Assembly (NCBI RefSeq): GCF_030651625.1
Contig: NZ_JAUSCF010000030.1
Location: forward strand, 171,289-235,288
Direction of reading: 5' to 3'
Length of the DNA: 64,000 nucleotides
Source: Hydrogenophaga sp.
Lineage (GTDB): Bacteria; Pseudomonadota; Gammaproteobacteria; Burkholderiales; Burkholderiaceae_C
Made by a program: the position numbers and the translations under genes. Below are positions 17,198-25,900 of this stretch, in pieces (position 1 is the first letter of the stretch; the number at the start of each line of letters is the position of its first letter). The notes beneath the pieces were generated by a model. The model was not told the DNA's origin and did not search any database. It was given only the letters and a program-made list of their open reading frames with translations.

Positions 17198-18127
17198 ATG
17201 GACCGCTGGACCGAAATCGAACTGTTCGTGCAAGTGGCCGAGACCGGCAGCATGAGCCGCGCCGCCGAGGCGCTGAACCTCTCCAATGCAAGTGCCAGCC
17301 GGCACCTGGCCGCTTTGGAGGAACGCCTGGGGGTGCGCCTGGTGGAACGCAATACGCGCCGCCTGTACCTCACCGAAACCGGCCAGGAATTCTTCCAGCG
17401 CGCCAAGGCCATCCTGGGTGACCTGCGCGATGCCGAATCCACTGTGAACGCCGCCGCATTCAATCCGACCGGTGTGCTGCGTGTGACCTCATCGCTGAGC
17501 TTTGCCATGCACCACATCGCGCCGCTGCTGCGCGCGTTCACCGACCGCTACCCCAACGTCAAGGTGCACGTGGAGGCCGCCAATCGCTATCTGGACATCA
17601 TCGACAACAACATCGACGTGGCGATCCGAACCCGTGAATACGAACCCGACAGCAACATCACCATCCGCCGTCTGGGTGAAACACGACGCATCCTGGCAGC
17701 TGCACCCGGCTATCTGGCACGCCACGGCTTTCCCCGCACGCTGGACGACCTCCAGAACCACAAGCTGCTGATCTACGTGCACGCCAACAACCCACACGAA
17801 CTGCGCTTCACCAGGGGCGACGAACACCGCAGCGTGAGCGTGCAGGGTCTGCTGGAAACCAACGACGGCCAGATCGTGCGCGCCGCCGCACTGGACGGCA
17901 TGGGCATCCTGGTACAGCCCAGCTACATCGTCTACGACGACGTCGTCGCTGGCAGACTGGTGCCGGTGCTCGACGACTGGGACCTGCCTCACCTGACCAT
18001 CAACCTGGCCTACCCCAGCCGCAAGCACCTGAGCGCCAAGGTGCGCGCCTTCATCGACTTCATGGCCGGGCACTTCGAAAAGATGGACTACGAACGCAAA
18101 TGGACAGGTCGGTTTTCGGTGTATTGA
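17198..18127 (+). CDS. LysR-family transcriptional regulator (CrgA/PecT-like)
   Basis: A 309-residue LysR regulator with an N-terminal HTH at about 1-62 (ELFVQVAETGSMSRAAEAL, then SNASASRHLAALEERLG) and an effector domain at about 90-300. The SNASASRHLAALEERLGVRLVERNTRRL block marks the large CrgA/DsdC-like subgroup. It is divergent from dioxygenase copy 2, with 120 bases between starts, and probably controls that operon. It belongs to a different LysR subgroup from the regulator at 10873, so the two similar modules are unlikely to share one signal. Confidence 0.92.
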   Translation: MDRWTEIELFVQVAETGSMSRAAEALNLSNASASRHLAALEERLGVRLVERNTRRLYLTETGQEFFQRAKAILGDLRDAESTVNAAAFNPTGVLRVTSSLSFAMHHIAPLLRAFTDRYPNVKVHVEAANRYLDIIDNNIDVAIRTREYEPDSNITIRRLGETRRILAAAPGYLARHGFPRTLDDLQNHKLLIYVHANNPHELRFTRGDEHRSVSVQGLLETNDGQIVRAAALDGMGILVQPSYIVYDDVVAGRLVPVLDDWDLPHLTINLAYPSRKHLSAKVRAFIDFMAGHFEKMDYERKWTGRFSVY

Positions 18128-18267
18128 ATCCGACACGTTCAAGGCTGCCTGGCCAGCGGCGTGCCAGCTTCCCCAGGAAAAGCAGCCCCGCCAGCACCCT
18201 GCGCAGCCGCATCTGGCGCTGACACCGCGACGGATACGAGTCCGCGGTCACGCCGTGGAGCAGATGC

Positions 18268-18945
18268 TCAGGCCGCCATTCGCGGCGGCGGCTGTTGGGT
18301 TGCGTCCATGCTCAGCATCAACGTCTGGCGCGCCAGTTCGGCGTGGCGCTCGGACAGCGCCGCAGCCAGCGCGCCGTCGCGCTGGTGTATGGCATTCATG
18401 ATGGCTTCGTGCTCATCCCAGATGGACGCACGCGCTCCCCGCTGCTGCAGCACCGCCCCCATGACGCGCCGAAAATGGATCCAGTGCAGCGCCGAATTCT
18501 CGATGATGAGCGGGTTGCCGGAGGCTTCGTAGATGGCATGGTGAAACGCCATGTCCGCGTCGATCATGGCCTTCACGTCGGTACCGGCTGCAGCGGCCCG
18601 GCCGTCATCGATCAGTGACCGGTGCAGCACCGCGCCCTGCTCGGCCGCCAGGCGAGCGGCCAGGGCGTCCATCGCGCCGCGCACGCGGTAGAGGTGCCCA
18701 ATTCGCACCGGGTCGAGTTGCACCACGATGAGTCCCCGGCCCGGCGCTTCCACCAGCAGCCCGTCCTTCTTGAGCAGGCGCAGTGCCTGCAGCACCGGCG
18801 AGCGGGACACGTTGAGCTGTTCTGCGATGTCTTCCTGCTTGATGCGGGAACCTGGCGTCAGGGTGCCGTCGCTGATGGCGTCGAGCAAGGTCTTGTAGAC
18901 CTCGTCGACGTAATCGGTTCGGGTGTTGATTCGGGTGAGGCTCAT
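18268..18945 (-). CDS. GntR-family (FCD domain) transcriptional regulator
   Basis: A 225-residue FadR-subfamily GntR regulator. The winged HTH lies at about 10-75 (GSRIKQEDIAEQLNVSRSPVLQALRLL) and the all-helical FCD domain at about 85-215, with likely metal or ligand residues D130 and H134 (DADMAFHHAIYEASGN), H179 (DEHEAIMNAI) and H201 (ERHAELARQ). It is the last gene of the run Rieske oxygenase, reductase, aldolase, regulator. The 17-bp palindrome with paired GTATAC cores at 22438 fits this class, so it probably represses the operon, itself included, until an acid inducer binds. Confidence 0.92.
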   Translation of the reverse strand: MSLTRINTRTDYVDEVYKTLLDAISDGTLTPGSRIKQEDIAEQLNVSRSPVLQALRLLKKDGLLVEAPGRGLIVVQLDPVRIGHLYRVRGAMDALAARLAAEQGAVLHRSLIDDGRAAAAGTDVKAMIDADMAFHHAIYEASGNPLIIENSALHWIHFRRVMGAVLQQRGARASIWDEHEAIMNAIHQRDGALAAALSERHAELARQTLMLSMDATQQPPPRMAA

Positions 18946-19006
18946 GGGGATCTCCGGGTGCGTCCTTCTGGAGGAAGGCTACCAGATCGAACCACCGGCA
19001 GGCGAC

Positions 19007-19819
19007 TCAATCGAACATGTCGGGCTGTGTGGCCGCCACATGGTCGTAGATGGGCTGGAAGTGCAGCCAGCCGATGTATTCGGAGCCCACGTGCTCGCGG
19101 CTGTAGCGCGAGCGTTCGGGTGAGACCAGCACCGGCTTGTGGCCGCTGGCTTCCACCAGCAGCTGCTGGCGGCAGCAGCGCTCCAGCGCGATGAACCAGA
19201 AAGCAGCGGCTTCGATGCTGTGGCGGCTGGCGGTGAGCAAGCCGTGGTTCTGGTGGATGGCGGCCTTCACGCCCTTGAACCAGTCGCACACCGCCATGCC
19301 GGCCTTTTCTTCCACCGCCACCTGGCCGGCTTCGTCCTTGATGACCACGTGGTCCTCGAAGAAGGCGGCCGCGTCCTGCGAAATGGGTTCCAGCGGGCGC
19401 CCGAGCGCGGCAAACGCGGTGCCGTACACCGTGTGGGCGTGGCACATGGCCAGGATGTCGGGGTGCGCCTCGTGCACCGCCGCGTGCAGCACGAAGCCGG
19501 CGCGGTTGATGGCGTGGCGGCCCTGCACCACACGGCCCTTGTGGTCGGCCAGGATCAGGTTGGACACCTTCACCTGCGCGAAGTGCACGCACATCGGGTT
19601 GGTCCAGTACAGCTCGGGGTGCTCCGGGTCGCGGATGGTGAGGTGGCCGGCGAAGCCGTAGTCAAAGCCTTCCAGCGCAAACGCGCGGCAAGCGGCCACA
19701 AGGCGCTGCTTGAGGTGCAGGCGATGGTCGTCGAAGTTGTCAAATTCGGGGATTTCAGGGAACACCAGGCCCGGCTGGGTGGGCTGGTAAAGAGAGGTGT
19801 TTTTCACTCGGTCAAGCAT
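19007..19819 (-). CDS. Class II aldolase/adducin-family protein
   Basis: A 270-residue class II aldolase/adducin protein of the zinc-dependent fold. Candidate metal ligands are the His pair in CHAHTVYG and the His residues of IHQNHGLL; a Glu/Asp-rich segment follows. Members include fuculose-phosphate aldolase, ribulose-5-phosphate epimerase and aromatic-pathway decarboxylases or lyases. The neighbouring Rieske oxygenase and reductase genes suggest a role on a side-chain-bearing or partly oxidised aromatic compound, rather than sugar metabolism. It is 27 bases downstream of the reductase gene, in one operon. The reaction is not established. Confidence 0.88.
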   Translation of the reverse strand: MLDRVKNTSLYQPTQPGLVFPEIPEFDNFDDHRLHLKQRLVAACRAFALEGFDYGFAGHLTIRDPEHPELYWTNPMCVHFAQVKVSNLILADHKGRVVQGRHAINRAGFVLHAAVHEAHPDILAMCHAHTVYGTAFAALGRPLEPISQDAAAFFEDHVVIKDEAGQVAVEEKAGMAVCDWFKGVKAAIHQNHGLLTASRHSIEAAAFWFIALERCCRQQLLVEASGHKPVLVSPERSRYSREHVGSEYIGWLHFQPIYDHVAATQPDMFD

Positions 19820-19846
19820 GGTGGGCTCCGTGGGGATGGGGTGGTG

Positions 19847-20842
19847 TCAGATGTCCAGGACCAGCAGAGGGCCGCGCGAGCGCGAGACGCACACGGTCAT
19901 GCAGTGGGTTTTCTCTTCGTCGGAGAGGATGTAGTCGTTGTGCTCCACATCGCCTTCAAGGTAGCCGGTCTTGCATGCGCCACACAGGCCCGACAGGCAC
20001 GAGGTGGGTACCCGGTGCCCCGCCAGCTCGATGGCCCGGACGATGGTCTGTTCCGGCCCCACCTGCACGGTGATGCCGGTGCGCGCCAGGCTGACCTGGA
20101 ACGATCCGGCGGGCAGGTCCGACACCTTGGGCTCGGGCGCCTTGAAGTGTTCGCTGTGCACCGTGCCGGTGGACCAGTGCGCCGTGGCCTCGGTGCAGGC
20201 CTTCATGAAGCCGGGCGGGCCGCAGAAGTACACGTGCGTGCCGGGGGCCGGCTGCTTGAGCAGCGCGGCGATGTCCAGGCCTTTGGCCGGGTCGCCCTGG
20301 TCGTGGTGGAAATGCAGTTGGTCTGGTGGTACCAGCGCCCTCAGTGCTCCCTTGAACGCAGCGTGCTCGGGCGTTTTGGCGCAGTAGTGCAGTTCGAACG
20401 ATGCGTCCTGCGCAGCGAGCGTGTGGGCCATGGCCTTGAGCGGCGTGATGCCGATGCCGCCGGCCAGCAGCACGCTGTGGGTGGCGTTCGCCGCCAGAGG
20501 AAAAGCGTTGCGCGGCAAGCCCACGGTGAGAATCTGGCCCACCTTCACCTGGTCGTGCATGGCCTTTGATCCGCCCTGGCCTTTGACCTCGCGCAGCACG
20601 CCCAGCGTCCAGCGGGACTGGTCCAGCGGATCGCCCGCCAGCGAGTAGGAGCGCATCAACCCGCTGCCCAGGTGCACATCGAGGTGCGAACCCGCGGTCA
20701 CCTCGGGCAGGCGCCCACCATTCGGGTCCACCAGTTCGAATGCGTGGATGGACTCTGCCTCGTAGCGAACGGACTGCACCCGCAGATTCAGGGTATCGGC
20801 GCCCGCGTGGGTCAGCGCGCTTCGGGGCAAGGCGGCGGTCAC
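19847..20842 (-). CDS. PDR/VanB-family oxidoreductase (FMN, [2Fe-2S])
   Basis: A 331-residue phthalate-dioxygenase-reductase-type electron carrier. The N-terminal flavin domain carries RSYSLAG (about 64-70), the NAD domain has LLAGGIGITPLKAM (125-138) and FCGPPGFM (206-213), and the C-terminal plant-type ferredoxin has C282, C287, C290 and C318. It passes electrons from NADH to the Rieske oxygenase encoded just upstream. Its GTG start overlaps the oxygenase stop by 4 bases (GTGA), which supports a matched pair. Order of domains (FMN, NAD, ferredoxin) is that of VanB and OphA1. Confidence 0.95.
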   Translation of the reverse strand: MTAALPRSALTHAGADTLNLRVQSVRYEAESIHAFELVDPNGGRLPEVTAGSHLDVHLGSGLMRSYSLAGDPLDQSRWTLGVLREVKGQGGSKAMHDQVKVGQILTVGLPRNAFPLAANATHSVLLAGGIGITPLKAMAHTLAAQDASFELHYCAKTPEHAAFKGALRALVPPDQLHFHHDQGDPAKGLDIAALLKQPAPGTHVYFCGPPGFMKACTEATAHWSTGTVHSEHFKAPEPKVSDLPAGSFQVSLARTGITVQVGPEQTIVRAIELAGHRVPTSCLSGLCGACKTGYLEGDVEHNDYILSDEEKTHCMTVCVSRSRGPLLVLDI

Positions 20843-22377
20843 GCGGCTCTCCGCTCAAGCACCTCGGCTTGCAGGGCTTCCATGCGCTCGCGCACAAAGC
20901 TTTCGCGTTCGGCGCCTTTGAGTGTTTCGGCGGCACTGAGGATCTTCACCACCTCGCGCGCCAAGTGGCGGCGCAGCGTCACTTCTTCTTCCTTGGTGCG
21001 GCCCACCGGCAGCTCGAACACGTTGCCCGAGCAGTAGCTGTTGGGCGCAGCGCCTTCTTCGCGCAGCCATTCGGCGAACTTCTCCGGCGAGGCGTTGGGG
21101 TTGGTGCCGCGCACGGCGTCGCGCAGCATCTTGCGGAACATGAAAACGCCGGCGTCGAACTTGGTGGGGTTTTCCAGCGCGTGCACCGCAATGGGCCGCT
21201 GGCTGATGATGGCTTCGTAGTCGCCGGGCGCGTACTGCGCGTCCTTGTAGTGTTCGCGGGCGCGGTGGTCGCTGGGGATCGGCGGCATGTCTTCCAGTTT
21301 GTACTGGCCGAAACGCTGGGGCCGGCGCAGCGCCACCTGGCCTTCCAGGAAGTCCATGGTCTCGTATCCCACCAGGTTCTTGTCGCCCACGCCACGGGTG
21401 TCGATGCCGGGGCCGAGCACGCGCCAGCCCAGCATCTTGCTGTGGTGGTCGTCCACCGGCACGGTCCAGCGGATGATGTTGAAGCGGCCGAAGAGCTTCT
21501 TCTTGTGCCCGTCTTCCGAGGTGTAGGCGTGCAGGCTGAGGTTGGGCAGCACCTGATGCTGCACGCGGATGTACATGTGGCCGTCGTCGGAGCGGCGCGC
21601 GCCGGAACAGGCCAGGCTGCGGCCGCCCTGCACGGGCACGAAGTGCATGTCGGGCGGCACTTCCATGGAAGCGGCGCCCACTTCGTCAAACGTGGTGCCC
21701 TGGAACTTTTCGCCAGTGACCTGGCGCTTGGCATGCAAAGCCATGGTGTGGAAGTTGTCGGCAGCGTTGTCCTGCACCTGCAGCCAGTTGCAGTGCTGGA
21801 AGTTGCTGTAAGGCACCAGCTCGTCGGTTTCGGCCACGGTGAAGTTGCCTTCCCACTCAGGGAACGGTGGCTCCTGTTCGGGCGGGCCCATGTAAGCAAA
21901 GATCAGGCCGTTGCGCTCGAAAGCCTTGTAGGCGCCCTGGCGGATCGAGCAGCGGTAGCGCTCGCCCTCTTCTTCTTCGCCCTCAGGGAAGGGCACTCGC
22001 AGGCAGGTGCCGTCCACGTCGAACTGCATGCCGTGGTAGCAGCAGGAAATGCCGTGTTCCTCGATTTTTCCGTACTCCAGCGAGGCACCGCGGTGCACAC
22101 AGTGCGCGTGCAGCAGGCCGATGCGGCCGCTGCCATCGCGAAAGCACACCAGTTCTTCACCCAGGATCTTCAGGAAGCGCGGCGTGTCGGTCAGCTCCAT
22201 GGCCATGCACACCGGGTGCCAGAAACGGCGCATGTATTCGCCGGTGGGTGTGCCTGGGCCCACTTCGGTCAACTCGGGATCGTGCCCCGGCACCTTGTTG
22301 GTGAAGTAGCCGCCGTAGGGAATGAGCTTCTTTTCGGTGGCGGTTTCGGTGAGGCTGTTGGTGTCTCGCGTGTTCAT
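20839..22377 (-). CDS. Rieske non-haem iron oxygenase, catalytic subunit
   Basis: A 512-residue ring-hydroxylating or O-demethylating oxygenase. The Rieske centre is C93-x-H95 (CVHRG) and C112-x2-H115 (CCYHG). The mononuclear iron site is D207-x2-H210-x4-H215 (DNFHTMALH). No beta subunit gene is present, as in the one-subunit-type phthalate dioxygenase and vanillate demethylase families, whose larger members are about this length. Electrons would come from the coupled PDR-type reductase. The substrate is probably an aromatic acid or ether; hydroxylation or demethylation could feed the hydroxyquinol route, but no step links them in the sequence. Confidence 0.93.
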   Translation of the reverse strand: MNTRDTNSLTETATEKKLIPYGGYFTNKVPGHDPELTEVGPGTPTGEYMRRFWHPVCMAMELTDTPRFLKILGEELVCFRDGSGRIGLLHAHCVHRGASLEYGKIEEHGISCCYHGMQFDVDGTCLRVPFPEGEEEEGERYRCSIRQGAYKAFERNGLIFAYMGPPEQEPPFPEWEGNFTVAETDELVPYSNFQHCNWLQVQDNAADNFHTMALHAKRQVTGEKFQGTTFDEVGAASMEVPPDMHFVPVQGGRSLACSGARRSDDGHMYIRVQHQVLPNLSLHAYTSEDGHKKKLFGRFNIIRWTVPVDDHHSKMLGWRVLGPGIDTRGVGDKNLVGYETMDFLEGQVALRRPQRFGQYKLEDMPPIPSDHRAREHYKDAQYAPGDYEAIISQRPIAVHALENPTKFDAGVFMFRKMLRDAVRGTNPNASPEKFAEWLREEGAAPNSYCSGNVFELPVGRTKEEEVTLRRHLAREVVKILSAAETLKGAERESFVRERMEALQAEVLERRAA

Positions 22378-22437
22378 CTGGGGGCCCTGGTTGGAGGAAG
22401 GGAATGGCGTTCGATCTGAAGACCGTGGTTTTGTACT

Positions 22438-22454
22438 CTGTATACCGTATACAG
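22438..22454 (-). promoter_or_regulatory. Palindromic operator upstream of the Rieske operon
   Basis: CTGTATAC and GTATACAG form a perfect 8+1+8 palindrome 61 bases before the oxygenase start. On the minus strand it directly follows a TATTAT (22460-22455) that could be the -10 box, so a bound repressor would block transcription. FadR/VanR-type GntR regulators use GTATAC-core dyads, and one is encoded at the end of this operon. Confidence 0.7.
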
Positions 22455-22481
22455 ATAATAGAGACAGGTGCTCACCGGTGC

Positions 22482-22499
22482 ATCCGGGTTAACCCGGAT
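22482..22499. repeat. 18-bp perfect palindrome between the MFS gene and the Rieske promoter
   Basis: ATCCGGGTT and AACCCGGAT are exact reverse complements with no spacer. It lies 57 bases after the MFS stop and just upstream of the putative Rieske promoter. A second regulator site, or a processed end of the MFS transcript, are possible. Confidence 0.6.
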
Positions 22500-22555
22500 T
22501 CCAGATCACTTCTCTGGCTGCGACTCGCTGGCGCAGGGGGAAAAGTAAGTGCTCA

Positions 22556-23752
22556 TTAACTCCGCCACCGCCAGACTGCGGCCGCCACCGAACTCAGCAC
22601 CCCGATCACCATGATCGCCGGCCAGCCCCACTGCGCCAGAGCCAGGGTGCCGACGAGTGCTCCACCTGACATGCCGATGAACATGCCGGTGAACAGCAGT
22701 GCGTTCAGACGGCTGCGTGCGTTGGGGTCCAGGCCATAGATGGTGCTCTGGTGTGCGATCAGTGAGGCCTGCACGCCGAAGTCGAAACCGATGGCCGCGA
22801 CGACCAGCAGCAGCACCTGCCCGGAGACGGGCAACACGGCCATGCCGGCCAGCGCGGCGAACGACACCGCTGCCAGGACGGCACCCAGAATGGCCACCCT
22901 GCGCGGCCCACGCCGGTCCGCCAGGCGCCCGGCCAGCGGTGCTGCCAGTGCACCGGCAGCACCTGCCAATCCGAAGGCGCCTGCCACGCCGCTGCCAAAA
23001 CCGAATCGCGTGTGCAGCATCACGGCCAGGGTGGACCAGAAGGCGCTGAATCCCAGCGCAAGCACGCCTTGTGCAATGGCCGCGCGACGCAGCACCGGGT
23101 ACTGTCGCCACAGCCCCAGCATGGAAGCCAGCAGTGCACGGTATCCCAGTTGCGTGGTGGCGGGGAACGAAGGCACGCCACCACGCACCGCCCACGCCAG
23201 CAACAGCACACCCAGTGCCGCGATGCCGAACATGGTGCGCCAGCCCGCCACCTGTGCGACCGCGCCGGCCACCACGCGCGACAGCAAAATGCCCAGCAGC
23301 AGACCGGTCATCACCGTGCCCACGGCCTTGCCGCGCTGCGCCACCGGTGCCAGCGAAACGGCCGCAGGTACAAAATCCTGTGCCAGCGTGGCGGTGAGGC
23401 CCACGCACAGACTGGCCAGCAACAGCCAGCCAATGCCGGGAGCCAGCGCGCTGGCCAGCAGACTGATCGCCAGCAGCACCGACTTGATCAGCATGACGCT
23501 GCGACGGTCGTAGCGGTCACCGAGCGGGGCGAGCAGAAGAATGCCCAGGGCATAGCCCAGTTGCGTGAGCATGGGCACGGCGCCGATCGCGCCATCGCTG
23601 GCTTGCAGGTCCTGCGCCACACCCGGCAGCATGGGCTGGCTGTAGTAGAGCGAGGCAACGCTCAGCCCCGCTCCGGTGGCCAGCAACAGTGTGAGTGCGG
23701 TCGAGGGCGCTTTCATGCCGGGTATTTCAGGCGGCGGAAGAAAAGAGGGCAT
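22556..23752 (-). CDS. MFS transporter, drug-efflux-like
   Basis: A 398-residue major facilitator with 12 predicted helices. LGDRYDRRSVM in the loop after helix 2 is the classic MFS motif A, and the second half repeats it as LAGRLADRRGPRR. LSVASLYYSQPML at the first helix matches the YgaY/YtbD-like proton-driven efflux group. An ATG 12 codons later (23716, MKAPSTALTLL) fits the usual family N-terminus better than 23752, and neither has a good ribosome site. It may export a toxic substrate or intermediate of the neighbouring oxygenase operon, or be unrelated. No gene is seen between it and the maleylacetate reductase gene (23753-23949). Confidence 0.88.
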   Translation of the reverse strand: MPSFLPPPEIPGMKAPSTALTLLLATGAGLSVASLYYSQPMLPGVAQDLQASDGAIGAVPMLTQLGYALGILLLAPLGDRYDRRSVMLIKSVLLAISLLASALAPGIGWLLLASLCVGLTATLAQDFVPAAVSLAPVAQRGKAVGTVMTGLLLGILLSRVVAGAVAQVAGWRTMFGIAALGVLLLAWAVRGGVPSFPATTQLGYRALLASMLGLWRQYPVLRRAAIAQGVLALGFSAFWSTLAVMLHTRFGFGSGVAGAFGLAGAAGALAAPLAGRLADRRGPRRVAILGAVLAAVSFAALAGMAVLPVSGQVLLLVVAAIGFDFGVQASLIAHQSTIYGLDPNARSRLNALLFTGMFIGMSGGALVGTLALAQWGWPAIMVIGVLSSVAAAVWRWRS

Positions 23753-23949
23753 GAAAGCGTGTGGTCACGGGGACGGGTCCCGGGTGCTACAGGTACCTGG
23801 GTTCAAACGGATACACCGAGCAACACCGCCTGATGATCGGCCTGATGGGCACGCGCTTGCGCACAAGCGCCAAGTTCCGCAAGCCATCGAACCACACGGC
23901 GGCGGCACCGCACCCGGCCCTTCGCACCGCTCAACGCCTGACAGCGGCG

Positions 23950-25014
23950 TCAATCCGGCCGCCGCCCTTCAAAAGCATCGTCCAGCAGCTTCCGGATGGC
24001 CCCGGTCTCCAGCGGCCTCGGGTTTGGGTACTGGTTCTGCAGGGCGATTTCGCAGGCGCGGTCCAGGTCTTCGGCCTTCATGCCGATGTGCTTGAGCGCA
24101 ACGGGCGCGCCGTTCGACTGGGCCAGATCAAACACCGCCTGAGCCGCATGACCATCGCTGCGTCCCAGTGCGCGGGCGATGCGCTGCATGGCCTGAGGCG
24201 CGGCCGCGGCGTTGTAGGCCAGTGCGTGCGGCAGCACGATGGTGTGGGTTTCGGCGTGCGGCAGGTTGAAGCTGCCGCCCAGCGTGTGGCAGAGCTTGTG
24301 GTGCAGCGCCATGCCCACCGAACCCAGCACGATGCCGCAGAGCCAAGCGCCATAGAGCGCGTCGCTGCGGGCTTCCACGTCTTGCGGATTGGCCTGTATG
24401 CGCGGCAGCGCGCGGCCGATGGCGGCGATGCCTTCTTCGGCCATGAGGTCGATCACCGGATTGCCTTCGACCGAGTACAGGCCCTCTGCCGCGTGTGCGA
24501 TGGCATTGATGCCACTGGTCACACTCAATCCCACCGGCAAGCTGAGCGTGAGCAAAGGGTCGTAAATCACGCTGCGCGGCAGCACGCGCATGTCACGCCC
24601 GGTTTTCTTCAAACCCGCTTCTGTGATGCCGTAAATGGGCGTCATTTCCGAACCGGCATAGGTGGTCGGAATGGCCAGGATGGGCAGACCCGAGTCCAGA
24701 GCAATGGCCTTGCCCAGACCGGTGGTGGAGCCACCCCCGATGGCCACGGCACAGTCCGCTCCCATGCGGCGCGCCACTTCGCGCGCTTCGCGGGCGGTCT
24801 CGATGGGTACGTGCATCACGGCCCGGTCGAACACGCCCGCCGCCCGGTCGCCCAGCAGCGCGGCCACGCGCTCGGCACCGGCACGCTGTTCGGGTGTGCA
24901 CAACACCAGCGCGCGCTGCGCGCCCATGGCCTCGATGGCCTGGGGCAGCTGTTCCAGCGAACCGGCGCCGAACACCACACGACTCGGCAGGCCTTGGTAG
25001 ACAAAGGATTTCAT
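23950..25014 (-). CDS. Maleylacetate reductase
   Basis: A 354-residue iron-containing-alcohol-dehydrogenase-family enzyme of the maleylacetate reductase group (MacA, TfdF, TftE). GGGSTTGLGKAIAL (the nucleotide-binding loop), IPTTYAGSEMTPIYGITE, and the His-rich metal-site region HHKLCHTLGGSFNLPHAETH are diagnostic. It reduces maleylacetate, the product of hydroxyquinol 1,2-cleavage, to 3-oxoadipate with NAD(P)H. The frame extends upstream, but ATG 25014 (MKSFVYQG) is the family start. Last of the HIBADH, Bug and MAR run. It connects the dioxygenases to PcaIJ. Confidence 0.93.
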   Translation of the reverse strand: MKSFVYQGLPSRVVFGAGSLEQLPQAIEAMGAQRALVLCTPEQRAGAERVAALLGDRAAGVFDRAVMHVPIETAREAREVARRMGADCAVAIGGGSTTGLGKAIALDSGLPILAIPTTYAGSEMTPIYGITEAGLKKTGRDMRVLPRSVIYDPLLTLSLPVGLSVTSGINAIAHAAEGLYSVEGNPVIDLMAEEGIAAIGRALPRIQANPQDVEARSDALYGAWLCGIVLGSVGMALHHKLCHTLGGSFNLPHAETHTIVLPHALAYNAAAAPQAMQRIARALGRSDGHAAQAVFDLAQSNGAPVALKHIGMKAEDLDRACEIALQNQYPNPRPLETGAIRKLLDDAFEGRRPD

Positions 25015-25024
25015 CGGTATGCCC

Positions 25025-25900
25025 CTAAACGACCAGTCCGGAGGCGCGCTGGACAACGCGGATGATGGCCGCATAGTCGAGTTCTGCATCACCCTGCGCC
25101 TGCGCTGCCGCCATGAGCTGGCGCGTCGCGGCAGTCTGGGTGAGCGGCACATGCAGGCGCGCGCCTTCGCCCAGGATCAGGTCAATGTCCTTGTTCATCT
25201 GACCCACGGTGAAAGTGGGGGTGTAGTCGTTCCGGCTCAGCTGCGCGCTCTTGGCCTTGACGATGGGCGAGGCCACCGCGCTGGCGCCGATCACCTGCCA
25301 CATGTCTTCCCAGTCCAAACCGCCCTTCTGCCCCAGCGTGAGCGCTTCGGCCAGCATGGCGCTGGTCTGCGCGATCATGAGATTGACCACCAGCTTCATC
25401 AGCCGCGCCTGCTCGGCTTCACCCAGCCAGAAGTGGTTGGGGCCCCAGCAGCGCAGCAGCGGCAGCAGGCGTTCGTGCAAGGCCTTCGGGCCGGAGGCCA
25501 TCACCGTGAGCTGCGCCGCTTCGGCCATGTGGTTGTTGCCAGACACGGTGCAGCGCAAGTACTGCACGCCGGGCGCCACCAGGCGTTCGGCCACGCAGGC
25601 GGATGCGCCGGGCGAGACCGTGCTGGTGTCGATCCACACGGCGCTGGCGCTGGCCACCTGTGCCACGCGATCGCTCACCGCCAGCAGCGCGGCGTCGTGC
25701 GGGAGCGACGACACGATCACCTCGGCAGCGCCCAGACCATCGGTCACCGCCAGCCCGGCCTCGCTGGCCAGCGACAGCCGCCCGGCTGCAGGGTCTTCCA
25801 CCGTCACCGCATGGCCAGCGGCCAGCAGGTGGCGTGCCATGGGCAAGCCCATCTTGCCCACGCCAATGACGTGGACGCGCAACGGTTCGGAAGTGCTCAT
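25025..25900 (-). CDS. 3-Hydroxyisobutyrate-dehydrogenase-family NAD(P)-dependent oxidoreductase (copy 1)
   Basis: A 291-residue beta-hydroxyacid dehydrogenase. The Rossmann motif is VIGVGKMGLPMA (about 11-22), the substrate-binding segment is reduced to CTVSGNNHMAEAAQLTVM, and the catalytic Lys lies in MKLVVNLM (about residue 168). The C-terminal helical domain includes YTPTFTVGQMNKDIDL. It would oxidise a small hydroxy acid or reduce the matching semialdehyde. Its start overlaps the Bug gene stop by 4 bases, and the maleylacetate reductase gene starts 10 bases after it. A second, only distantly similar copy lies at 28449. Confidence 0.88.
   Translation of the reverse strand: MSTSEPLRVHVIGVGKMGLPMARHLLAAGHAVTVEDPAAGRLSLASEAGLAVTDGLGAAEVIVSSLPHDAALLAVSDRVAQVASASAVWIDTSTVSPGASACVAERLVAPGVQYLRCTVSGNNHMAEAAQLTVMASGPKALHERLLPLLRCWGPNHFWLGEAEQARLMKLVVNLMIAQTSAMLAEALTLGQKGGLDWEDMWQVIGASAVASPIVKAKSAQLSRNDYTPTFTVGQMNKDIDLILGEGARLHVPLTQTAATRQLMAAAQAQGDAELDYAAIIRVVQRASGLVV

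Noticed and set aside
23805..23830. A GGGTTCAAACGG string resembling a tRNA T-arm
   Set aside because: No acceptor stem, D-arm or anticodon arm could be matched around it.
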